DNA of 19,265 nucleotides from Candidatus Staskawiczbacteria bacterium. GTDB lineage: Bacteria > Patescibacteriota > Minisyncoccia > Minisyncoccales > Staskawiczbacteraceae. The stretch spans positions 1 through 19,265 of the forward strand of contig CAINMG010000083.1 in assembly GCA_903850725.1 (NCBI GenBank), read 5' to 3'. Positions 6,486 through 12,762 of the stretch are shown here, piece by piece. Made by a program: the position numbers and the translations under genes. Numbering within the stretch: the first letter of the stretch is position 1; each line of letters starts with the position of its first letter. The notes under the pieces were generated by a model. It ran no database searches. It saw only the letters and a program-made list of their open reading frames with translations, and was not told the DNA's origin.

Positions 6486-7499
6486 ATGGATAAAGAAAGC
6501 CCAAAATCACAAATAATTATTTATAAAACTGAGGATGGCCAGACTAAGGTTGAAGTGCAAATAGAAGACGAGACCGTTTGGCTCACACAAGACCAAATGG
6601 CCGAGCTTTTTGATAAAGCAAAATCTACAATAAACGAACATGTTCAGAATATTTATGAAGAAAAAGAGCTTATTTTAGAGAAAACAATGAGAAAATTCGG
6701 AATTTCCGAATTTTCTACAAAGCCAACAAATTACTATAATCTTGATGTCATTATTTCAGTAGGTTATAGAGTGAAATCACTGCGTGGCACGCAATTTAGA
6801 ATTTGGTCTACGCAGAAATTAAAAGAGTATATTGTTAAAGGTTTTGTAATAGATGATGAAAGGCTAAAAAATCCAGATTTGCCATTTGATTATTTTGAAG
6901 AATTAACCCGCCGTATTTCTGATATTCGTACTTCGGAAAAAAGATTTTATAGAAAAATTACCGACATTTATGCAACCAGCGTTGATTATGATCCAACAGA
7001 TGAAAAAAGTATTTTATTTTTTAAAACAGTACAAAATAAAGTTCATTATGCAATTTCAGGACAAACTGCAGCAGAAATAGTTGCAAATAGAGTTGATAGC
7101 AAAAAACTAAACTTGGGGCTCACAAATTTTAGAGGAAACAAACCAACAAAAGAAGAAATTGTAATTGCTAAAAATTACTTAACCGAACACGAGCTTCTTG
7201 TTTTAAATAACCTTATAGAACAATATCTTGTTTTTGCCGAAGGTCAAGCGATGCAAAGGATTCCAATGTATATGAAAGATTGGACTGGCAAGCTCCATGG
7301 ATTTTTACAAATAAATAATAAAAATATTTTACAGGATGCAGGAAAAATTTCACATGAGTTAGCAAAAGAATTAGCAGAAAAAGAATATGATAAATACTAC
7401 AAAAAAAGTTTAAATAATCCGAGCAAAGCCGATAAAGATTTTGATGCTTTTACAAATAAAGCAATAGAACTTTTAGGTAAAAATAGAAAGAAAAAATAG
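6486..7499 (+). CDS. RhuM-family (virulence RhuM) protein
   Basis: A 337-residue protein with the N-terminal HTH-like segment VWLTQDQMAELFDKAKSTIN (31-50) followed by EHVQNIYEE, then YYNLDVIISVGYRVKS (83-98) and FRIWSTQKLKEYIVKGF (104-120), which are the hallmarks of the RhuM family. The C-terminal part (about 215-330) is helical and Lys-rich. The first RhuM was found in a Salmonella pathogenicity island; the biochemical role is unknown, though the HTH suggests DNA binding and such genes are often on mobile or accessory DNA. Here it starts 7 nt after the ABC ATPase and separates it from its permease, which looks like an insertion into the operon. It ends in TAG, one of only two non-TAA stops seen. 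Confidence 0.85.
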   Translation: MDKESPKSQIIIYKTEDGQTKVEVQIEDETVWLTQDQMAELFDKAKSTINEHVQNIYEEKELILEKTMRKFGISEFSTKPTNYYNLDVIISVGYRVKSLRGTQFRIWSTQKLKEYIVKGFVIDDERLKNPDLPFDYFEELTRRISDIRTSEKRFYRKITDIYATSVDYDPTDEKSILFFKTVQNKVHYAISGQTAAEIVANRVDSKKLNLGLTNFRGNKPTKEEIVIAKNYLTEHELLVLNNLIEQYLVFAEGQAMQRIPMYMKDWTGKLHGFLQINNKNILQDAGKISHELAKELAEKEYDKYYKKSLNNPSKADKDFDAFTNKAIELLGKNRKKK

Positions 7500-7519
7500 T
7501 TGCGGTTATCACTCCCGCG

Positions 7520-7552
7520 CCCGCCTCGCCGAAGCCAGTAGGCGTAGGCGGG
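7520..7552. repeat. GC-rich dispersed-repeat-like hairpin
   Basis: CCCGCCTCGCC (7520-7530) pairs with GGCG-T-AGGCGGG (7541-7552), an 11-bp stem with one bulged T, in a region otherwise near 25-30% GC. It starts 20 nt after the RhuM-like stop. The composition suggests a REP/MITE-like dispersed repeat; there is no U-tract for a terminator. Confidence 0.6.
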
Positions 7553-7594
7553 AAAGCGGAAATATAGAGTTATTAATAAATTATTAAAAATCAT

Positions 7595-7600
7595 TATAAT
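7595..7600 (+). promoter_or_regulatory. Candidate -10 box before the unknown gene at 7690
   Basis: A perfect TATAAT with no good -35 at 17 bp (ATTAAT). A start 7 nt downstream would fall at the first base of the hairpin array at 7607. The AT-rich surroundings make chance matches easy. Confidence 0.35.
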
Positions 7601-7606
7601 AATTCT

Positions 7607-7680
7607 ATTCCACTATTCTCAAGGAATAGTGGAATGCTATTCTAAAAATAATTAGAATAGCTATATTAACCACGGTTAAT
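7607..7680 (+). promoter_or_regulatory. Three consecutive perfect hairpins in the 5' leader
   Basis: Three inverted repeats follow one another with 0-3 bp between them: ATTCCACTATTC/GAATAGTGGAAT (7607-7618/7624-7635, 5-nt loop), GCTATTCTAA/TTAGAATAGC (7636-7645/7652-7661, 6-nt loop) and ATTAACC/GGTTAAT (7665-7671/7674-7680, 2-bp centre). The first two share the half-site CTATTC/GAATAG, which also occurs at 7605-7610. The array ends 9 bp before the ATG at 7690. It may be a set of operators or a structured leader. Confidence 0.7.
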
Positions 7681-7689
7681 CAAAAAAAT

Positions 7690-8424
7690 ATGCAAGAAAG
7701 TAGAGAACCACAATTAAGTAATGACGATCCTTCAAAACCAGAGAGTGGGAGAGATTTAGTTTATGTAGAAGAATTTAAACAATTGATAAGAGAGCATCCC
7801 GGAATAATTAAATCATTTTTAAAACTTGATAAAGAAATAAAAGAGAGAAAGGATTCTGGCAAATTATCTATAGGTGATACTTTTCGGGATGGATATTTAT
7901 CTATAACAATTATTGACAAATTAGGAAAAGACAAAAAATCTAACCCTAAAGTTATACGTGCCTATTATATGAAGGTTGAAATAGGAAATGAAACTTTTTT
8001 CATAAAATCTATTCCAGGCTATCAACATAACGAAGGAATGAGCGGAGGAGCAAAAGAATTTGTTTCCCTAGAAGAAACAAAAAGACTTTTAGAAGGAATA
8101 TCGGGGGTTGAGGTCATAGATTTCCAATTAGGATACGAACATAAAAATGGCTACGGATTAGGATATGAATATACAGACGACGATAGAACATATTTTGTTT
8201 CAAAATGGAGAAACGGAACAAGACTTGATATGTATTTATTTGACTTAAAAGAAAAAATATTTTTAGATCAAGATTCTGAATCGAAATATAAAAATTTATT
8301 AAAAAGAGTGGAAGAAATAAAAACAAAGCTTGGCGACAAATTTTTAGAAATAAATACGGCAAATATGCTTTACGATAAAGAGGCCGACAAAATAATAGTC
8401 TATGATACTCATTTAGAAAAATAA
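7690..8424 (+). CDS. Unknown protein, possibly a degenerate kinase-like fold
   Basis: A 244-residue soluble protein with an acidic, Pro/Ser-rich start. Some parts recall protein-kinase-like folds: a strand with a lysine (ETFFIKSIPG), a helix EETKRLLEGISGVEVID, a hinge-like YFVSKWRNGTRLDMYL, and near the end DKFLEINTANMLYDKEADKIIVYDTH, which resembles an N-x-x-N-x-L-Y-D...D catalytic/metal-loop layout. No glycine-rich loop or HRD motif is clear, so this is a weak structural analogy. It is the second accessory gene between the ABC ATPase and the first permease, flanked upstream by a hairpin array and downstream by GC-rich repeats, which points to acquisition. Confidence 0.7.
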   Translation: MQESREPQLSNDDPSKPESGRDLVYVEEFKQLIREHPGIIKSFLKLDKEIKERKDSGKLSIGDTFRDGYLSITIIDKLGKDKKSNPKVIRAYYMKVEIGNETFFIKSIPGYQHNEGMSGGAKEFVSLEETKRLLEGISGVEVIDFQLGYEHKNGYGLGYEYTDDDRTYFVSKWRNGTRLDMYLFDLKEKIFLDQDSESKYKNLLKRVEEIKTKLGDKFLEINTANMLYDKEADKIIVYDTHLEK

Positions 8425-8431
8425 ACTCTGG

Positions 8432-8505
8432 ATTCCCGCTTTCGCGGGAATGACAACGGCGACTGGATTGCCACGTCGTCCCGCTGTGGCGGGACTCCTC
8501 GCAAT
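8432..8505. repeat. Two GC-rich REP-like palindromes
   Basis: ATTCCCGC-TTTC-GCGGGAAT (8432-8451) is followed by a nested palindrome, outer ATTGC/GCAAT (8467-8471/8501-8505) and inner GTCCCGC-TGTG-GCGGGAC (8478-8495). Sequences of this kind (GGATTCCCGC...GCGGGAATGAC, GGATTGCCACGTCG...CTCGCAATGACG) recur as dispersed palindromic repeats in many bacterial genomes. They lie between the accessory gene ending at 8424 and the first permease. Confidence 0.7.
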
Positions 8506-8524
8506 GACGGTTTAAAATAATACA

Positions 8525-8548
8525 GATGCCGGGCGTCTGATGCCGGGC
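8525..8548. repeat. Tandem 14-bp direct repeat
   Basis: GATGCCGGGC occurs at 8525-8534 and again at 8539-8548, a 14-bp period (with a CT-rich tail, TCTG, at the end). It is GC-rich and 14 bp before the permease ATG, so it lies in the permease mRNA leader. Confidence 0.6.
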
Positions 8549-8562
8549 TTCTGTAAAAAACT

Positions 8563-9834
8563 ATGGATTTTTTGGGAACTATACAATTAGTAATTAGAAC
8601 TTTGCTTGCCAGAAAAGGCAGGTCATTTTTGACTATATTGGGAATTGTAATTGGAGTAGCTGGAGTTATTATTATTATTGCCTTGGGGGCTGGAGCCCAA
8701 AGTTTGATTTTAGGACAAGTTACAAAATTAGGATCTGATTTACTATCAGTACAACCAGGTAAAAGTAATGAAAAAGGCCCACCAGCTCAAATTTTTGGAA
8801 TTGTGATAACTACTTTAACAGAGCGTGATGCACAAACCCTGCGAAGCAAAACTCAAGTTCCCCACGCAACAGCTGTAAATGCTCTTGTAAGAGGAGCTGC
8901 TTCAGTAACTTGGCAAAATAAAACAATTGATACAAATTTTGTTGGAAGTGATTCTGAATATCCAAATGTTGTTGATTTTTCAATGAAAGATGGCCAATTT
9001 TTTGATAAACAACAAGCAGATGGAAATGCAAATGTAGTAGTGCTTGGTTATTCTGTTTACACACAGCTGTTTGCTAACACAGGAGTAAATCCAATTGGCC
9101 AAATAATCAAAGTGAAAAGTGCTTCTCAGACCCAAGCAGGAGGAGTGCCCTTAAGAGTTATTGGCGTAATAGACGAAAGGGGTACAACATTTTTTCAAGA
9201 TCAAGATGACCAAGTTTTTATTCCTTTGTCAATTGGCCAAAAACAACTTTTGGGAATTAATTATTTAGCAGTAATAAATATCAAAATTGATAAAACTGAA
9301 AATGTAAATGAGACAATCAATGATGTTACTATGGTTTTAAACCAAAATCACAAAATACAACCCGGATCAGAAGCAGATTTTACAGTAAGAAATATTGCTG
9401 ATGCAATAAGTCTTTTGAGCACAATCACCGATGCTTTAAGGTTATTTTTAACTGCAATGGCAGGGATTTCTTTGGTAGTTGGTGGAATTGGAATTTTAAA
9501 TATCATGCTTGCTACAGTTGCAGAACGAACTCGCGAAATTGGTTTACGAAAAGCAGTTGGAGCAAGTAACATGGCAATAATGAAACAGTTTTTACTTGAA
9601 GCTGGCACTCTTACTTTTTTGGGTGGAATTGTAGGAATTATCGTTGGTATTATTATTTCTTATTTTATTTCTTTATTAATGAAATATTTAGGATATGATT
9701 GGGCTTTTGTGGTTTCAATAAGCTCTGTTTTATTGGCAATTGGAGTATCAATATTAACCGGAGTAATTTTTGGCCTATACCCGGCCCTTAAAGCCAGCCG
9801 TCTTAACCCAATAGACGCCCTCCGCTACGAATAA
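8563..9834 (+). CDS. MacB/FtsX-type ABC permease 1
   Basis: A 423-residue protein with one N-terminal transmembrane helix (about 22-44, TILGIVIGVAGVIIIIALGA), an extracytoplasmic MacB_PCD domain (about 45-285), and three C-terminal helices (about 290-318, 337-365, 378-410). The conserved cytoplasmic loop ERTREIGLRKAVGAS after helix 2 couples to the ATPase, and the end LNPIDALRYE is typical of the family. The protein lacks its own nucleotide-binding domain, so it needs the ATPase at 5762, from which it is now separated by 2.1 kb of accessory DNA. The last 20 codons are GC-rich with C-ending codons, unlike the rest. Confidence 0.93.
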   Translation: MDFLGTIQLVIRTLLARKGRSFLTILGIVIGVAGVIIIIALGAGAQSLILGQVTKLGSDLLSVQPGKSNEKGPPAQIFGIVITTLTERDAQTLRSKTQVPHATAVNALVRGAASVTWQNKTIDTNFVGSDSEYPNVVDFSMKDGQFFDKQQADGNANVVVLGYSVYTQLFANTGVNPIGQIIKVKSASQTQAGGVPLRVIGVIDERGTTFFQDQDDQVFIPLSIGQKQLLGINYLAVINIKIDKTENVNETINDVTMVLNQNHKIQPGSEADFTVRNIADAISLLSTITDALRLFLTAMAGISLVVGGIGILNIMLATVAERTREIGLRKAVGASNMAIMKQFLLEAGTLTFLGGIVGIIVGIIISYFISLLMKYLGYDWAFVVSISSVLLAIGVSILTGVIFGLYPALKASRLNPIDALRYE

Positions 9835-9869
9835 GTTAAAAGTTATCAAGTTTATAAAGTTATAAAGTA
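9835..9869. repeat. Left arm of an imperfect inverted repeat bracketing an accessory cassette
   Basis: The 35 bp immediately after the permease stop consist of AAGTT/ATAAAGTT-type units. Their reverse complement matches 11459-11491 at about 30 of 34 positions with one gap, starting with 14 identical bases (ACTTTATAACTTTA). The pair encloses the metallopeptidase and four-helix-bundle genes. Confidence 0.65.
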
Positions 9870-9874
9870 AATAT

Positions 9875-11083
9875 ATGGAAAAAATAAAAATATCACCTGA
9901 GTCAGAGGAATATGTACAAGCAGTGGAATCTGCCCGAGAGTCTTTTGAAAGCGAAGGAATTGTAAAAAGTAAGGTTTTTGGGAGTGATTTTATTAAAAAC
10001 ATAAATTCTCTTCGTCAAAAGAATGCACCAGAAGAAAAAATAAATGAAGCCATTGAAGAATCAAGGATGCAACTACTTAGACTAATAGATGAAAATGGAA
10101 GTGAATATTTGGGAGAAATTTTTAAAGGATCTTTTTCAAAGATCCCTCATCAGAATTTTGAAAATAATTCAAATTATCAGGCAATTGTAGATTTTTTTTG
10201 GGGCGATGATGAAGATGAAGATGCTGAGGAAAAAGCAAAAAGTGCCATTAATATTTTAGGCGGAAAATTTGGAGGCGAATTTGATGAAATAGATACGCTC
10301 AAAAGAGCTATTTTCGAATTTATGCCCACGGAAATGTATGAAAGATTTATAAGATTACACATAGAAGAATTTGAAAAAAACTTCAAAGACTTTGCAGAAA
10401 AATGCCCAGCTTGGTTAAAAGAGCTTACTGATAAGGTTGAAATTGCTGTTAAAGACGGTAAATTACCATTAGATATTGAAGTTGCTAAAAAAAGACTGTC
10501 CGAAACAGATATAGTTTTCTCTGATTATTTTAATCCAGATTTACCACATCAAGGCGGAAGTATAAAGCGCATAAAAAACCAAGTTTTAATTCAAACTTAT
10601 CATGAGCTAGAAAACCCTAGACATGTTCTAATTCATGAACTTTGGCATCTTTTAAGTGGCAGCACTCTTATTGCCCAAAAAGGTGAAGTTATTGACGCTG
10701 AAGAAATACGAGATGGTTTACATTTTGGCTTCCCAAATCAAAAAATATCAAAGATGAAACATAGTCACTTCTCTTGGCTTAATGAAGCTATTACTGAAAC
10801 TTTAGCCGAAGAATTTGCAGGCGACAAAGTGTTGTCTTATGACAAAGAGCGTGAAGCTTTGCATTATTTTTTAAATGCTGGGAAAAAACAAATAGGCATG
10901 GATATAGTTTTAAATGCATATTTTGAAAATTATGACCCCAAAAAAGGTACTCCAAAATGGAAAGAGTTATTAAAGCAAATTGGAGATGCTTATGAACCTG
11001 GTTTTTTACAAAAAATAGATCAGAGATATTGGCAAGGCGCGGAGGGCGTTAAAAATGCTATAAAAGAATGGGAAAATAAATAA
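9875..11083 (+). CDS. Zinc metallopeptidase-like protein (HExxH, gluzincin type)
   Basis: A 402-residue protein. HELWH at 254-258 gives the HExxH zinc-binding and catalytic motif within a hydrophobic helix (HVLIHELWHLLSG). NEAITETLAEEF (303-314), about 46 residues later, supplies the likely third zinc ligand Glu (Glu304 or Glu308), which is the gluzincin arrangement. Upstream are a helical N-terminal region and an acidic run (GDDEDEDAEE, about 110-120). No signal peptide or membrane helix is visible, so it is probably cytoplasmic, with unknown substrate. It lies between the two MacB-like permeases and just inside the inverted repeat, together with the next gene. Family not recognised beyond the peptidase motif. 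Confidence 0.75.
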   Translation: MEKIKISPESEEYVQAVESARESFESEGIVKSKVFGSDFIKNINSLRQKNAPEEKINEAIEESRMQLLRLIDENGSEYLGEIFKGSFSKIPHQNFENNSNYQAIVDFFWGDDEDEDAEEKAKSAINILGGKFGGEFDEIDTLKRAIFEFMPTEMYERFIRLHIEEFEKNFKDFAEKCPAWLKELTDKVEIAVKDGKLPLDIEVAKKRLSETDIVFSDYFNPDLPHQGGSIKRIKNQVLIQTYHELENPRHVLIHELWHLLSGSTLIAQKGEVIDAEEIRDGLHFGFPNQKISKMKHSHFSWLNEAITETLAEEFAGDKVLSYDKEREALHYFLNAGKKQIGMDIVLNAYFENYDPKKGTPKWKELLKQIGDAYEPGFLQKIDQRYWQGAEGVKNAIKEWENK

Positions 11084-11104
11084 CTTTATAAACTTTGTAA
11101 ACTT
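11082..11104. repeat. Internal copy of the ACTTTATA-type repeat
   Basis: Between the metallopeptidase stop and the next ATG the spacer is made of two or three AACTTTAT/AACTTTGT units, in the same orientation as the right arm at 11459 and inverted relative to the left arm at 9835. The four-helix-bundle gene alone is therefore also flanked by these units. Confidence 0.55.
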
Positions 11105-11449
11105 ATGATAATAGAAAAATTTGAAGATATTATTTCTTGGCAAAAGGGCACAGAACTTTCAGTGATAGTTTATGAAATTTTTAGAAACAATAAAGACTAT
11201 GGTTTTAAGGATCAAATTCAAAGAGCAACGGTTAGTATCTCCAATAACATTGCCGAGGGGTTTGAAAGGCGAACCAATAAAGAACTTTTAAATTTTTTAT
11301 ACATTGCAAAAGGATCGTCTGGCGAGGTAAGATCAATGTTATATGTTGCCTTGAAATTAAATTACATAAATCAAAATCAATTTAACGATCTTTATAACCG
11401 TTGCTGTGAAATTAGTCGTCTAATATCTGGCTTCATCAAAACTATTTAA
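11105..11449 (+). CDS. Four-helix-bundle protein (23S rRNA intervening-sequence type)
   Basis: A 114-residue protein with the family pattern: FEDIISWQKGTELSVIVYEI at the start, GFKDQIQRATVSISNNIAEGFER in the middle, then the LLNFLYIAKGSSGEVRSML helix and a C-terminal helix ISRLISGFIKTI. The family (S23/IVP-like, TIGR02436) was first found inside intervening sequences of 23S rRNA genes and is widespread in bacteria as stand-alone genes that move between genomes; its function is unknown. Here it is far from any rRNA, flanked on both sides by ACTTTATA-type repeats, and sits between a metallopeptidase and a permease, which supports a mobile origin. Confidence 0.92.
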   Translation: MIIEKFEDIISWQKGTELSVIVYEIFRNNKDYGFKDQIQRATVSISNNIAEGFERRTNKELLNFLYIAKGSSGEVRSMLYVALKLNYINQNQFNDLYNRCCEISRLISGFIKTI

Positions 11450-11458
11450 AGAAAGTCG

Positions 11459-11493
11459 ACTTTATAACTTTACAACTTTATAACTTTCAACTT
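11459..11493. repeat. Right arm of the imperfect inverted repeat
   Basis: Four units of about 8 bp (ACTTTATA, ACTTTACA, ACTTTATA, ACTTTCA) end 7 bp before the second permease ATG. The arm is the near reverse complement of 9835-9869. Confidence 0.65.
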
Positions 11494-11500
11494 CGTATTT

Positions 11501-12760
11501 ATGTTTAAAGCACTAAATCAATCAATTAAAGTTTTAAAAGCCAATCCTGTAAGGACTGTTTTAACAACCCTAGGAATTGTAATTGGTATAGCTACTGTGA
11601 TTTTAGTTTTATCAGCAGGCGCTGGTTTTCGTGGTTTTATAGATGCTCAAATTGCTTCATGGGGATCCAACACATTATTTGTTGAAACTCGAGTTCCCCC
11701 AACAACAAAAAATTTAAATAGTAATTCAGCACAAGGTGCCGATGCCAGCCGAGCTGGATCAACAATTGCAATCACTTCTTTTAAAATCAAAGATTTAGAA
11801 AACATCAAAAGACTTCAAAATGTAGAAAATGCTTATGGAATGGCTGTTGGTCTTGGAGTTGCAAGTTACAGGGGCAATGAGAAAAGCGTTATTTATTATG
11901 GAGCAAGCGTAGAAAGGTTTGACATAGACAAACATGAATTAAGAAGCGGTAGATTTTATACCAAAGAAGAAGAACTTTCTGCAGGACAAGTGGTTATTTT
12001 AGGTAGTAGTCTAGCAGATAACTTATTTGTTCAAGATGACCCTATAAATAAATTTATAAGAATAGGCAATCTAAACTTTCAAGTAATTGGAGTCTATAAA
12101 CCTCAAGGAGCGGCTGGAGGGCCTTCAGCTGATGATAGTTTGTATATGCCACTTAGAACAGCGCAGAAAAAAATGCTAGGAATTGATTATATAACTGTTG
12201 GGGTGGTACAAATAAAAAATACTGATTTAGGAGATTCTACTGCAGAAGAAATCAAGCAAACAATGCGCCAAAGCCACAATATTACTGATCCTAATAAAGA
12301 TGATTTTACAGTTACAACTCAAGCGCAAGTATTAGACACCTTCAACACTATTTTTAATGGGATTACTGTTTTGTTAATTTGCATAGCTAGTATTTCTTTA
12401 GTGGTAGGAGGAGTAGGAATTATGAATATTATGTATGTTGTTGTTACAGAAAGAACTTCTGAGATTGGTTTAAAAAAAGCCTTGGGCGCAAAGAACAAAG
12501 ATATCTTAATAGAGTTTTTAGTTGAATCAGTTATAGTTACAATTATTGGTGGGATTTTAGGTATTTTACTTGGAGCTTTTGGTGGTTGGATTATTTCTTT
12601 AATTGCCACGGCTAGTGGTTTAGATTGGGTTTTTGTTGTACCACTTTATTCAATTTTACTTGGTGTAGGAGTATCAGCCACAATTGGAATAGGTTTTGGA
12701 GTACTTCCCGCCCGCTCTGCTTCACGCCTTGACCCAGTCGAAGCCATGCGCTACGAATAA
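11501..12760 (+). CDS. MacB/FtsX-type ABC permease 2
   Basis: A 419-residue protein of the same architecture as the permease at 8563: N-terminal helix (about 20-42, TTLGIVIGIATVILVLSAGAG), extracytoplasmic domain, then ISLVVGGVGIMNIMYVVVTERTSEIGLKKALGAKNKD and two more helices, ending LDPVEAMRYE. The two permeases are clearly related but differ along most of their length, especially in the extracytoplasmic domain, so they are old paralogues rather than a recent copy. With a single ATPase gene in the locus they may form a heterodimer or two alternative transporters. The final 20 codons are GC-rich. It ends 2 nt before the convergent NHL gene. Confidence 0.93.
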   Translation: MFKALNQSIKVLKANPVRTVLTTLGIVIGIATVILVLSAGAGFRGFIDAQIASWGSNTLFVETRVPPTTKNLNSNSAQGADASRAGSTIAITSFKIKDLENIKRLQNVENAYGMAVGLGVASYRGNEKSVIYYGASVERFDIDKHELRSGRFYTKEEELSAGQVVILGSSLADNLFVQDDPINKFIRIGNLNFQVIGVYKPQGAAGGPSADDSLYMPLRTAQKKMLGIDYITVGVVQIKNTDLGDSTAEEIKQTMRQSHNITDPNKDDFTVTTQAQVLDTFNTIFNGITVLLICIASISLVVGGVGIMNIMYVVVTERTSEIGLKKALGAKNKDILIEFLVESVIVTIIGGILGILLGAFGGWIISLIATASGLDWVFVVPLYSILLGVGVSATIGIGFGVLPARSASRLDPVEAMRYE

Positions 12761-12762
12761 TT

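Noticed and set aside
12761..12762. Missing terminator between permease 2 and the NHL gene as a regulatory oddity
   Set aside because: The genes converge with a 2-bp gap and no hairpin is visible, but in compact genomes this is common and carries no specific signal.
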